DNA of 64,000 nucleotides from CAZGUX01 sp964529305 (GTDB lineage: Bacteria; Acidobacteriota; Terriglobia; Bryobacterales; Bryobacteraceae), in assembly GCA_964529305.1 (NCBI GenBank), contig CAZGUX010000228.1, positions 1-64,000 of the forward strand. Direction: 5' to 3'. The position numbers and the translations under genes are program-made. The notes under the pieces were generated by a model. The model made no database searches, had not been told where the DNA came from, and saw nothing but the letters and a program-made list of their open reading frames with translations. The stretch's first letter is position 1, and every line of letters begins with the position of its first letter. This document shows, in pieces, positions 44,152 through 52,909 of this stretch.

Positions 44152-45225
44152 CTATGGCGACCCAGGCCTAGCGGCTCCCACGGTACTTCGCTTCTGAAAC
44201 GAGCGAGTCTCTCTCCAGATCCTCCACCACAAACGCGGGAAGCCAGTGAACGGCTCGATAAGAAACTGGGCCCGCTGCCGTTCGGTGAGCAATCCAACCA
44301 CATGCCGGTGCAGGGCCAACTGTTGATACCACGGAAGGCTGGCCACCAGGTGATGTTCCCAGTGACACGGGGAACCCCACGGGCCTCCACCGGCTAGCAT
44401 GCCCCAAAAGCCCATGCCGAAGCTCCTCGATCCGTTCTTGTTGTCCAGCGGCATCAGGTTATGCTCGGTGAACTGGCGCAAGCGGTCGAGGTAGAAGCCG
44501 AAATGAGGGAAGACCACGCCCATGGCGCACACGGCGAACAAGGTTCCGTAGTTCTGGTAGAGATAGATGGCGTACGGGAGATTGTACGCCAGTGCCATGA
44601 CGGCGGAGACGACTCGGCTGGCCGTGTATTTCATCGGCCGGTGGACAATGAAGTCGCTGAAATTGAGAAACGCGGCCAAAGGAAGAAAGGTCAGCCAGTA
44701 TCTCTTCGGCAGCACGAAGTTGAGCAGTTCGCCATCCTCGGTTGTTCCGAACTTGGCATGGTGACTCATGTGCTGGGACGAATAGTAAATCGGCTCGCTG
44801 GCGGCCAGGCGGCAGAGGTTATTGGCGACAACACTCAGGAGCCTGCCGATTCGGCCCTTGACCACAAAAATCACGTCGTGGGCGGCGCCCTCGTGCATGG
44901 AAAAGACCGCGATGGAGTACATCAACCAGCTATGGAGGGCACCCACCGCTGCGCTCGCCAGGACGATTCCAAGGGTGGAATGGGCGGTCCCGAGGGGAAG
45001 CAGCCATTGCGGCAGGCGCACCAAGGCGAGGAAATCGGCCGCGAACAGAAGCACGAACACCGCGACACTGATCACGTTGTGCAGGAGGAGATGATCCTTG
45101 AACCAGCGATGAAGAGATCGGCCGCGGTCCATAATGGACTTCATCTGCTCGGGAGTCAGCCCCTCGAAGGGGTGGTCGCGAGAATAGGCCTGCGCCAGCT
45201 CGAGCTCTTCCGGATGGACCTTCAT
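44152..45225 (-). CDS. Fatty acid desaturase family protein
   Basis: 357 residues, several membrane helices. Three His clusters typical for membrane desaturases are present: MHEGAAHD near the first, SSQHMSHHAKFG in the loop after the second helix pair, and HWEHHLVASLPWYQ near the C-terminus. FHRPMKYTASRV and similar basic segments lie between. The order and spacing fit the alkane-1-monooxygenase/desaturase (FA_desaturase) superfamily; the precise substrate, an acyl lipid or carotenoid, is unknown. The gene is 59 bases from the patatin gene and faces the ICMT-like gene. Confidence 0.85.
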   Translation of the reverse strand: MKVHPEELELAQAYSRDHPFEGLTPEQMKSIMDRGRSLHRWFKDHLLLHNVISVAVFVLLFAADFLALVRLPQWLLPLGTAHSTLGIVLASAAVGALHSWLMYSIAVFSMHEGAAHDVIFVVKGRIGRLLSVVANNLCRLAASEPIYYSSQHMSHHAKFGTTEDGELLNFVLPKRYWLTFLPLAAFLNFSDFIVHRPMKYTASRVVSAVMALAYNLPYAIYLYQNYGTLFAVCAMGVVFPHFGFYLDRLRQFTEHNLMPLDNKNGSRSFGMGFWGMLAGGGPWGSPCHWEHHLVASLPWYQQLALHRHVVGLLTERQRAQFLIEPFTGFPRLWWRIWRETRSFQKRSTVGAARPGSP

Positions 45226-45284
45226 TCGTCGACCTCGCTCTGCACTTTACCGTACTCGCGCCGCCCGGAGGCGGAAGAGGGCCA

Positions 45285-47483
45285 TTACTCGGGTTTCGGT
45301 TGCCGGCTGAGCCAATTTTCGATCACCTCCCGGGCGTGACGGTATCCCGCTTCCGCGATCTCCGCCGCGGCGTGGAAGTCGGTGCGCTTGAATTGAAGAA
45401 GCGGCGGGCGTAGGTACACGTCGGCCGCGGCCGACGTTTCCCGCTTGAACGAGATCCCGCCGAACTCGATCGTGCGCATGAGGATCAGGAGAATGCTGGG
45501 AGTGTAGGTCTTCTTCTTCACGAACGGACTGAAGCGGTTCCTGAACGCGTCCCATCCGGAAATCCCATCGCCGTAGTCGGCGATCGGGTTCAGCTCGTGC
45601 GGCGGGGAAACATCGACGCCAATGACGGTTCCGCCGTTGCAGAACGGCTTCATGATGTCCACCGGGACGTTGTTGAGCAGACCGCCGTCCACGTGCAATT
45701 CTCCGTCGTAAACGACGGGCGGAAAGACTCCCGGTGCGCGCGAACTCGCCAGCACCGCCTTGGCCAGCGACCCGCGGGTGTGCACCTTGACCTCGGCTCG
45801 ATTCAGATTGGCCGAAACGCAAAAGAACGGGTATGCCAGGTCTTCAATCTGACGATCCCCGTAGAACCTTCGCAAAAGGTTGCTGAATTTGTGGCCGCGT
45901 TTGAAGGCGATGAACGGAAGGGTCAGGTCGTTAAAGGAATCCGAACACCCGGCACAGGTTTCCGAAACGATGGTCTCGTAGTCCCAGCCCTGAGCCCACA
46001 GTGCGCCGATGATCGCGCCCATGCTGGTACCTCCCACGGCATCGACCGGGATGCCCAGGTCGCTCAAGGCGCGAAACACGCCCAGGTGCGCGAGCCCACG
46101 GGCAAAGCCGCCTCCTAACGCGATGCCGACCGCGCGGCCGGTGAGGAAGCGCGCGATGCGGTCGAAGCTGGCGCTGTCGTCCAGGCGAACGTGGTGAGTC
46201 CGTTCGACGGCGCGGGGCGTGAGCCAGGCGAGCGTTCCTTCGGGGGCTGGACCCGGCTGAACCAGGGCCAGAATTCGCTTCTGTGCCGGCAGCAGAGCCC
46301 GTTCCAAGCCGGACAGAGAAGGGTCTCCACCGGCGTTTCCAATGAGGAGAACCTGATCCGCCTGGCGGATCGAGCGCCGGGACCAGGGGGTGAGCCCGGC
46401 GTCGAGTTGGTACAGGACGAAGTCGTGCTCCAGTTCGCGCCGGTTGAGCCATTCGATCAGGCCGACGTGCCGGGCGTCTTTCTCCTCCACCTGCGCGGCG
46501 TCTTTCCTCATCAGGGAGCGGTCGACGCTGGCGCTGGAAAGGAGGAGGGTCGTGCCCAGTCGCGACAGGCTGGAAGAGAGCGCTTCGGCAAATTCGGTCA
46601 GGGAGACATCGGGGTGAAGAGGGAGGAGAGCCACGCTGGCCGCGCGCTGAGACGGTCGCGAAGCGCCGGACGTCATGTCCCGAAGCCTCTTGACGAGTTT
46701 GTCGGCCACCAGGCGCGTCATGGCGCGGGGATGTTCGACCAGCAAGCGGTCGAAGGCCGCGCGGGAGAGAATGGCGAGATTGCTGTCGCGGATGGCCATG
46801 ACGGTGGCGGTGCGAGGCTCGCCGCTGACCACGGCCATCTCTCCCACCGTTTCCCCGCGGCCCAACTCGGCCACGATCGATTCTTCGCCCGATTCGCGCC
46901 GCGAGATGACCCGGAGCTTTCCGTTGACGACGACGGCCAGGCTGTCGCCCGGTTCGCCCTGGCGGTAGAGGATTTCGCCGCTGGGGAGCGTGATCATCCG
47001 GAGTTCGCGTTCCAGGGCGCGGAGAACGGAGTCGTCCAGGTCGCCGAAGAGGTTGCTGAGGTGAAGAGCGAAGGCCAGGCGCACCTCGAGCAGACGGCGG
47101 AACATCACTTCGGTCATCCGCGCGGCCGCCTCGGGGTGAGCTTGCGCAAGGCGTTCAAAGGCGGAACGCGAGAGCCTGGCACAAACGGTGGGTTGGAGGG
47201 CGGTCACGGTGGCCAGCCGCGGGTCGCCGGTGAGCAGGGCCAGTTCACCCGCCGTTTCTCCGGGGCCCAGATAGTTGAGCGTCTTGCCATGGACGTCGAC
47301 GCGAACCCACCCGGACAAAAGGATGTACAGGCTATCGTCGATCTCGCCCTGGCGGATGATGACCTGGTCCTGACGAAAGGAGCAAGTCTCGAGCGCGCGG
47401 GCGAACTCCTGAACGGTGGACTCCCCGGCTTCGGTCAGGCCAGCGCATTCGAGCGCCTGAAACAAGTCCAGGGGAGGAGACAC
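45285..47483 (-). CDS. NTE-like patatin phospholipase with two cNMP-binding domains
   Basis: 732 residues. Two tandem cyclic-nucleotide-binding-type domains occupy about 20-135 and 150-265 (QGEIDDSLYILLSGWVRV; QGEPGDSLAVVVNGKLRV). A linker resembling a P-loop ATPase relic follows, then the patatin-like esterase domain: oxyanion loop GGGFARGLAHLG at 457-468, nucleophile Ser487 in GGTSMGAI, and the catalytic Asp in VDGGLLNNVPVD. This order is that of neuropathy target esterase and the bacterial NTE group, which hydrolyse lysophospholipids. The cNMP domains may regulate it or bind lipid. It is upstream of the desaturase on the same strand. Confidence 0.92.
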   Translation of the reverse strand: MSPPLDLFQALECAGLTEAGESTVQEFARALETCSFRQDQVIIRQGEIDDSLYILLSGWVRVDVHGKTLNYLGPGETAGELALLTGDPRLATVTALQPTVCARLSRSAFERLAQAHPEAAARMTEVMFRRLLEVRLAFALHLSNLFGDLDDSVLRALERELRMITLPSGEILYRQGEPGDSLAVVVNGKLRVISRRESGEESIVAELGRGETVGEMAVVSGEPRTATVMAIRDSNLAILSRAAFDRLLVEHPRAMTRLVADKLVKRLRDMTSGASRPSQRAASVALLPLHPDVSLTEFAEALSSSLSRLGTTLLLSSASVDRSLMRKDAAQVEEKDARHVGLIEWLNRRELEHDFVLYQLDAGLTPWSRRSIRQADQVLLIGNAGGDPSLSGLERALLPAQKRILALVQPGPAPEGTLAWLTPRAVERTHHVRLDDSASFDRIARFLTGRAVGIALGGGFARGLAHLGVFRALSDLGIPVDAVGGTSMGAIIGALWAQGWDYETIVSETCAGCSDSFNDLTLPFIAFKRGHKFSNLLRRFYGDRQIEDLAYPFFCVSANLNRAEVKVHTRGSLAKAVLASSRAPGVFPPVVYDGELHVDGGLLNNVPVDIMKPFCNGGTVIGVDVSPPHELNPIADYGDGISGWDAFRNRFSPFVKKKTYTPSILLILMRTIEFGGISFKRETSAAADVYLRPPLLQFKRTDFHAAAEIAEAGYRHAREVIENWLSRQPKPE

Positions 47484-47526
47484 GGGGGGGAATTATAACA
47501 CCGATGCCGCATTACGCATTCGTAGG

Positions 47527-47563
47527 GCGGGCCCCCGGGCCCGCGGCCGGCCCCCCGGCCGGC
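47527..47563. repeat. Tandem-hairpin element between patatin and caspase genes
   Basis: Two adjacent stem-loops: GCGGGCCC at 47527-47534 with GGGCCCGC at 47537-47544 (8 bp, loop CC), and GCCGGCC at 47546-47552 with GGCCGGC at 47557-47563 (7 bp, loop CCCC), with GTAGGGCGG and CCGCCGTAC as partial outer arms. The layout matches the element at 22091-22124. It lies between the patatin start and the caspase stop. A dispersed repeat or terminator is likely. Confidence 0.5.
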
Positions 47564-47591
47564 TTCCCGCCGTACTTCTGAATACCCGGAC

Positions 47592-49553
47592 TCACCGGAC
47601 AGGCTCGCCGGCGCAGCGGAAACCGCGCCAGGGGGCCCGGGCATCCGGGCGGGTTGCCGCCCGTGCCGAGGGACTCACCCGGGCGGGAGGTTCCATCCAC
47701 GAACCACCCCGGGCGGTGCGGGTGTTCCCAGGGCTGAGCTGGGTGGGCGATTCGGCGACCCACTCGTCGACATTGCCAAGCATGTCATAGAGCCCCAGGG
47801 AATCCGGCTGGCGGGTTGCCGCGCGATGGGCGGAATTGGCGTTCTCGACCAGGGGCTTGAAGTAGTCCTCGGCCTTGGTCACGCGCTTCAGAAGGGAGGC
47901 CGAGTCCAGGGTGCGCCGGCCGGAGTTGTCGGCGTACCAGGCACTCTCGCCGAGGTTTCCAGCGCGGGGACCGCCCGCGCGCGCGGCGTACTCCCACTCG
48001 GCGTCGGTCGGCAGGCGGAGTCCGGCCCAGCCGCAGAACCCTTCCGCTTCGGCAAACGTCATCGCGACCGCGGGGAGTTTGTCGTCGCCGGCCGCCTCGT
48101 TGTACGGCTGCCCGTTCGTGTTGCGCTGGGGCAGCATGGCGGCGCCGGTGGCCTCCCGGTAGCGGCGATACGCGTCGACGGTGACTTCGGTCTGTCCCAT
48201 CCAGAACCCGCGGCTGATGGTGACCTCGCGTTCGGATTGCCCGCCCGGCCAGCAGTTCGGTTCGCCCTGGGTGCAGCCCATACGAAAGGCGCCGGCGGGA
48301 ATCCAGACGTAGGTTTGCTTGTCTTTCGGGTTGCGCCACGTCTCGCGCGCCTGCCGTAGGGTCGGAATCGTGGCGGGTCGCGGTGGTTCAGGCCGGGGTG
48401 CCTCGGCCCGGGGCGGGTCGACCCGTGCTGGTTCGGTCGTGACCGGCGGGTCGATCTTGGCGGCGGGCACGGGTTTCTGAGGTGCGGGTTCGTCCACCGG
48501 GGGCTTGCGGGCCGTGATTGCTTTGGCCAGCGGGACAAAACGGCCCGCCGGGAAGCGCTCCAGGTAGATGCGGCAGAAGCCCTCGCCGCGCGACTCACAC
48601 TGACGCCAATAGATGGCTTCGTCGTCAGTGAGGACCGAGGCGGCGGTGACTTGCGGCCGCGGCAGTACGCCCAGAACCAAATCCTCGGCGCGATAGCCTT
48701 CCACCTGTGCAAAGGGCCGCTGCCGTTTGGAAGGACCCAGGTCGAGAGCGACTTGCCTCGGCACCGAGTCCTGCACAAAGCGGATGAGGGAAGCCAGGGT
48801 TACCTGTCCAAACTCGTTGGCGGCCTTGCCCTTGAGGGCTTCGGTGATGGCCCAGCTAAAGTAGCCCTGCCGTTTTTCCTTGTACTCCCAGGCCCGATCG
48901 CCGACGGCCGTGGAATACAGGGTCGCGAAGGCCTGTACCTCGCGGTTGGCCAGATCAAAGTTGAAACCACGGACGTACGACTCCGTCAGCGGATTCGGTG
49001 AGTCGGCCCGGCCGCCGGGATCGTTCCGGCACGCATCCAGAAGGACAATGGCCTGCTGAATTCCCTGGCGGGCGATGATGCCGCGGAGGCTGGCGACGTC
49101 CAGCGAGACCTGGCCCAGGATTTCGGGATCGTCGGAGAGGCGCGCGTCGGAGGGGAGCAGGAACGCGTGTCCGCCGCGCTCCATGCCGTGGCCGGAAAAC
49201 GACAGGAGGAACAACCCGTCCTTGGGGACCTGTTTCAGCAGGTTGCCGAGCCGGAAGAGGATTTCCGACCGGGTGGGCTTGCGCGGAACCGGCTGGTCGG
49301 ATCCCAGGATGACAATCTGCTCTTCGCGGAACCCGGCCCGGTCGACCAGCGTCCGGGCGAGCGCTTTGGCGTCGTTGGAGGCGCCGTCGAGACCGCTCAG
49401 TTGTTGGTCGTCGTAGCGGTCGACCCCGATAAGGAGGGCCCATCGTTTTTCCACCGGCGGCAGCGAGGTCACCGCTTCCACCTTCAAGTCACGCTGGGCG
49501 AATGCGGCCGTCGTGAGGTTGAGGGCGAGAAGGATCGAAGTCGATATGCGCAT
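47592..49553 (-). CDS. Secreted caspase-like peptidase fused to an FGE-sulfatase domain
   Basis: ATG 49553 precedes a signal peptide (MRISTSILLALNLTTAAFA); the open frame is longer but the upstream part is not needed. 653 residues. A caspase-like C14 domain (about 35-270) has the dyad His122 in SFSGHGMERGG and Cys175 in LLDACRNDPG. A Pro-rich linker (345-400) leads to a formylglycine-generating-enzyme-type domain (about 415-650) starting WIPAGAFRMGCTQGEPNC and ending GFRCAGEPVR. Bacterial metacaspases act in stress or cell death; the FGE domain is often non-catalytic in such fusions. The combination suggests sensing plus proteolysis outside the cytoplasm. Confidence 0.9.
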   Translation of the reverse strand: MRISTSILLALNLTTAAFAQRDLKVEAVTSLPPVEKRWALLIGVDRYDDQQLSGLDGASNDAKALARTLVDRAGFREEQIVILGSDQPVPRKPTRSEILFRLGNLLKQVPKDGLFLLSFSGHGMERGGHAFLLPSDARLSDDPEILGQVSLDVASLRGIIARQGIQQAIVLLDACRNDPGGRADSPNPLTESYVRGFNFDLANREVQAFATLYSTAVGDRAWEYKEKRQGYFSWAITEALKGKAANEFGQVTLASLIRFVQDSVPRQVALDLGPSKRQRPFAQVEGYRAEDLVLGVLPRPQVTAASVLTDDEAIYWRQCESRGEGFCRIYLERFPAGRFVPLAKAITARKPPVDEPAPQKPVPAAKIDPPVTTEPARVDPPRAEAPRPEPPRPATIPTLRQARETWRNPKDKQTYVWIPAGAFRMGCTQGEPNCWPGGQSEREVTISRGFWMGQTEVTVDAYRRYREATGAAMLPQRNTNGQPYNEAAGDDKLPAVAMTFAEAEGFCGWAGLRLPTDAEWEYAARAGGPRAGNLGESAWYADNSGRRTLDSASLLKRVTKAEDYFKPLVENANSAHRAATRQPDSLGLYDMLGNVDEWVAESPTQLSPGNTRTARGGSWMEPPARVSPSARAATRPDARAPWRGFRCAGEPVR

Positions 49554-50087
49554 TTGGGGGGCTCCTGGTGTTTCCGGCGCGTGCCTTCTTCCTTCCGGCA
49601 ATCGCGCTCACACTGGTTATCGCAGTCCGGGGACGGATAAGCTCACGAGAAAGGGGGCTTTTACAAGACTTTTGCAACTTGGGGACAACTGGGGAGATGG
49701 GACGGGAGGTCAGAGATCTTTAAAAACCTGGGGACTTCCCCAGGTTTTCCCGAGACAGTGGTAACGTACAAGACGACTCCGATGCTGTCTGCGGTCAGTC
49801 TTTCACAGAAATATGGTTCGAAAGGACCCGGACGTTCTCCAGAGTAGGGCCACCATGAGCAGGTAGATTATCGACCCAGAGTGGGGGACAGCCGTTCACG
49901 CCTACATACAGCGGTTTTGACGCTGCGGGAACGGGCATTAGCAGCGGCCGGCCCGACGCAATCTGCGAAGACCAGAAGCAGCGCGACAGGTTTCACTGGT
50001 GGAATACCGCCCTGCTTCCTGGTTCCGATCACGACCGGTACCACCACCGGAGCACCCCCCGGCCGTTTCGGCGCCGCCGAGCGGGGG
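49554..50087. other. 534-base gap with no supported gene
   Basis: Between the caspase gene's start and the receptor remnant no frame has coding character. Notable elements: the perfect hairpin at 49723-49748 and a stretch of lower complexity between 49601 and 49800 (runs of AAACTTGG, GGGGACAACTGGGG). Around 49900-50080 the frame of the remnant downstream is open but without recognisable family features. The region probably records an insertion and decay. Confidence 0.5.
49723..49748. terminator. Perfect intrinsic-terminator-like hairpin
   Basis: AAAACCTGGGG at 49723-49733 pairs with CCCCAGGTTTT at 49738-49748 (11 bp perfect, loop ACTT). A-rich on the left and T-rich on the right, it can work in either direction. 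No gene ends on its left (the caspase gene points away), so it either stops transcripts entering from the right, or belonged to a gene now lost. Confidence 0.6.
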
Positions 50088-50324
50088 ATGTTGCGGCGTC
50101 CGGGATCTTACTCGGACGAGCGGCTTATTCCTGGTCGCGAGACGCCTCTTCTGCGATTCTCAGCCCTCGCGAATCATATGCTGAACCATCCGGTGCAGGG
50201 CGACCTTTTCGGTGGCAACACGAACGCGAGCGGCCCGGCGTTCGGGACATGTACGATGGGGAGTTCTAGCTGGTGGGCCTATCCGGGCCGCCACTTCTGG
50301 CTGACAGCGCAGATTGCCTTTTGA
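50088..50324 (+). pseudogene. Decayed C-terminal end of a TonB-type outer-membrane receptor
   Basis: The plus-strand frame reads MLRRPGSYSDERLIPGRETP, then ANHMLNHPVQGDLFGGNTNA and SGPAFGTCTM, ending GRHFWLTAQIAF at a stop. This resembles the last barrel strands of large acidobacterial CarboxypepD_reg/TonB receptors (LRGPGSYS...NHPVFG...PAFG...F), whose proteins end in aromatic-x-aromatic-type F residues. The upstream barrel and plug are missing and some conserved residues are changed, so it is a remnant. It ends three bases before the ATG of the next gene. Confidence 0.45.
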
Positions 50325-50326
50325 AC

Positions 50327-51541
50327 ATGTCCACAACTTTCGGCCGTTTCTCAACTCGACGTGAATTCTTTCGTGGCGCGACCGCAACACTGGCAGGGCC
50401 CCCCGCTCTCGTACGGGCTGCCCCCGGCTTGGCGAAGCGGCCCGAGGTGGCAGTGCTGATCTGGCCGGCGCACAGTTTGATCGATGCCACCAAGCGCCGG
50501 GATCGCATCGATCGTGAACTGATTGGCAGATGGATCAGCCATCTCATCGAACACAAGGTGAACTCGATCTTCTGGCGCGGAATGTACGTGGGCCGGGCCA
50601 CTTATCACAGCACAGTCGTCCCCGTAATGCAGGTTGCGAAAACCATTGACTTTGTCGGCTCAAAGTATCCGGGTACGGGCGCGGCGGAGACCCTCGCCGA
50701 ATTCAACGATCTCGCCGCGGCGGTCGCGCCGTTCGACACGTTTCAGGCAGTGCGCCAGCAGAGCAAACGGCAGGGCTTGGCATTCTATGCCGACATCTCG
50801 CCCTTCGACAAATACTTCCCTGGCTTGGAGGAGACGTTTTACGAGGCGCACCCCGAACTCTGGCTGGTTTCGCGTGACCAGAAGCAGCGCCTCCGTGGAC
50901 TGCCTTGTTACGCAGAAACGATGGCGCGAGAGCGCCTGCTTTCAGAAGTGAAGGAGTTGATCGACAGAGAAGTCGACGGAATCAGCATCAACCTCCTGAG
51001 TCACATGGGGGGCTTCAAGGAAAACGCACCGTTTGGGTTCAATCCGGCGGTTGTCAACATGTACAAAGAACGGTGGGGCGGCGATATCCTGGCCGGCCCG
51101 TACGACCCTGCGCGATTCAGCCAGCTGCAGGGCGAGATATTTACGGGTGTTCTTCGCGACATCCGGCGTCTGCTGGGGCCCAAACGGCGGCTCAGCATCG
51201 CCGTACCCCAAACTGCCGGCGGCGCTGAGTACGTCGTCTACTGCGGCACATATAGGATCGATCTCGCCTGGCGAACGTGGATGCGGGAAGGGCTGGTGAA
51301 CGACCTGATGGTCATGCCCCAGAACGATCAATCGTCAGTAACGCCGATTGCGCTGCAAGTCAAGGCTGCGGCCCCTAAAGGGAAAGTGTTCCTCATGCGC
51401 AAAGTGCGGAATCCTGCCATGGTTCCGATCGTCACCGAAGAACTTGCCGCGATTCGTGCGGGTGGTCTCGATGGATTGATCGTCTCCGAGGGTCGAATCT
51501 TCGAGCCGGCTCACACGCCGTGGTGCCGCTTATTCCAGTAG
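50327..51541 (+). CDS. Tat-exported TIM-barrel-like protein, unknown (possible glycoside hydrolase-like)
   Basis: ATG 50327 gives 404 residues; a frame open upstream overlaps the receptor remnant. The N-terminal twin-arginine signal is FSTRREFFRGATATLAG. The rest follows a barrel-like alternation: VAVLIWPAHSLIDATKR, VNSIFWRGMYVG, LAFYADISPFDKYFPG, GISINLLSHMGGFKENAPFG, RRLSIAVPQTAGGAE, MPQNDQSSV. The layout resembles glycoside-hydrolase-like barrels used in acidobacterial sugar loci, but no catalytic carboxylates are certain. It sits with an amidohydrolase gene 100 bases downstream. No family is assigned with confidence. Confidence 0.7.
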   Translation: MSTTFGRFSTRREFFRGATATLAGPPALVRAAPGLAKRPEVAVLIWPAHSLIDATKRRDRIDRELIGRWISHLIEHKVNSIFWRGMYVGRATYHSTVVPVMQVAKTIDFVGSKYPGTGAAETLAEFNDLAAAVAPFDTFQAVRQQSKRQGLAFYADISPFDKYFPGLEETFYEAHPELWLVSRDQKQRLRGLPCYAETMARERLLSEVKELIDREVDGISINLLSHMGGFKENAPFGFNPAVVNMYKERWGGDILAGPYDPARFSQLQGEIFTGVLRDIRRLLGPKRRLSIAVPQTAGGAEYVVYCGTYRIDLAWRTWMREGLVNDLMVMPQNDQSSVTPIALQVKAAAPKGKVFLMRKVRNPAMVPIVTEELAAIRAGGLDGLIVSEGRIFEPAHTPWCRLFQ

Positions 51542-51641
51542 GTTCGAGAACCATTTCCATGATGAACGGAACGCGACAAAACCAACCCAACCAAGACACG
51601 CGGAATCCCCCCCACGCCACCATCCAATGGGGACACCTCGC

Positions 51642-52781
51642 ATGAAAGGCAACGTGGAAGTCTCGCGCCGATCTCTATTAGCCGGGGCAACAGCGGCTTC
51701 TCTGTCTGCCGCGCCTCAGGCCGGCGGAGAAGTAAACGTCGCGAACGTCCTGAAAATCAACGACCTGGATCGACGCATCTGGCAAGAGGAGCTAAATCCC
51801 TTCGTCCCGGACCAGGTTTTCGATCTGCACTGTCACATTACGCGGCTCGAGTTCAACCTGGATCCCAAGGCCAGGGCGACGACTCATCCACTCCGTGCCG
51901 TTGGTAGTCCGGAGGTGATGGATGCCTGCGACGCGCTCCTGATGCCGAACCGCAAAATGGCTCGAATCCTGATGCCCAGTGCGCATCCAAAGTGTGCCTT
52001 CGAGGCCCAAAACGAATTCATCGCGACACACGCCCGAAGGAGGCCTGACAACCCCGGGCTCATGTTGGTGCACCCCAGGATGCGGGCGGAGGACGTGGAC
52101 CAAAAGGTCCGCCAGCATAGGTTCATTGGATTTAAGTGTTACCGGTGGTATTCCGTCACGGGCGACGTGGAGGAATGCGGCATTGCCGATTTTCTTCCCG
52201 ATCATTTAGTGGCCGTTGCCAATCGCTATGGGCTCATGATCATGCTTCATGTGGCAAAGAAGGCCGCCATCGCCGATCCACAGAACCTAAGCGATCTGGA
52301 GCGCCTGACGGCGAAGTTCCCGCGTGTCCGCTGGGTTCTAGCCCATTGCGCGCGCAGCTACTCGGACTGGGCGATGTTGTCGGCGGCCCCGCGGCTGCGA
52401 AAGCTCCCGAATATTTGGGTGGACACATCGTCAGTGTGCGAGATCGACGCCTTCATGGCATTGTTTTCCACCATCGATCCAAGGCGCATCTGCTACGGCA
52501 GCGACGACTTGCCCGTGGGGATTACGCGCGGCAAGTACATTTCCTATGGTTCTGGTCATTCCTGGGCGGAGATGAACGAACAGAACCAGACCCTCAACCG
52601 ATCGCACTGCGATGGGCGCATGACCTTTGTGCGATATGAAATGCTGCGGGCGATCCGTCGCGCGGCTCAGTATACAGGTCTAGGCCGATCGGCCATTGAG
52701 GACATCTTCCACGGAAACGCTGCGACCTTGATCGACTCGATCCGCCGGGATCTCGCGAAGAGCGGCGCCGCCGGGGCATGA
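51642..52781 (+). CDS. Tat-exported amidohydrolase (metal-dependent)
   Basis: ATG 51642 is preceded by GGGGAC at eight bases; an in-frame ATG at 51627 is an alternative. The product has 379 residues with a twin-arginine signal (VSRRSLLAGATAASLSA). Amidohydrolase-2-type barrel: metal site HxH in VFDLHCHITRLEF, His in LMIMLHVAKKAAI, His in WVLAHCARSYSDW and Asp in RICYGSDDLPVG. These four ligand sites are those of amidohydrolase/decarboxylase-type enzymes. The C-terminal helix carries FHGNAATLI, the usual end. The substrate is unknown; it follows the barrel-like protein and could process the same compound. Confidence 0.85.
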   Translation: MKGNVEVSRRSLLAGATAASLSAAPQAGGEVNVANVLKINDLDRRIWQEELNPFVPDQVFDLHCHITRLEFNLDPKARATTHPLRAVGSPEVMDACDALLMPNRKMARILMPSAHPKCAFEAQNEFIATHARRRPDNPGLMLVHPRMRAEDVDQKVRQHRFIGFKCYRWYSVTGDVEECGIADFLPDHLVAVANRYGLMIMLHVAKKAAIADPQNLSDLERLTAKFPRVRWVLAHCARSYSDWAMLSAAPRLRKLPNIWVDTSSVCEIDAFMALFSTIDPRRICYGSDDLPVGITRGKYISYGSGHSWAEMNEQNQTLNRSHCDGRMTFVRYEMLRAIRRAAQYTGLGRSAIEDIFHGNAATLIDSIRRDLAKSGAAGA

Positions 52782-52866
52782 TGACATCAACTTCCATTCG
52801 TCGCCGCGGGCGGCCTGGTGGCGGCTATATGCCATGAAAGCGCTTACCAACCCGCTGGTTAGCGGA

Positions 52867-52909
52867 ACCGGACATCACTCTAGCGCTAGTGATTGCCGTG
52901 ATGTCCGGT
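52867..52909 (+). promoter_or_regulatory. 12-bp inverted repeat spanning the start of the DUF4160 gene
   Basis: ACCGGACATCAC at 52867-52878 pairs perfectly with GTGATGTCCGGT at 52898-52909. Inside is a perfect 10-bp palindrome CTAGCGCTAG at 52880-52889. The right arm contains the likely start codon (ATG 52901), so the repeat can act as an operator for the HTH protein of the pair or as an RNA hairpin that hides the start. Confidence 0.6.
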
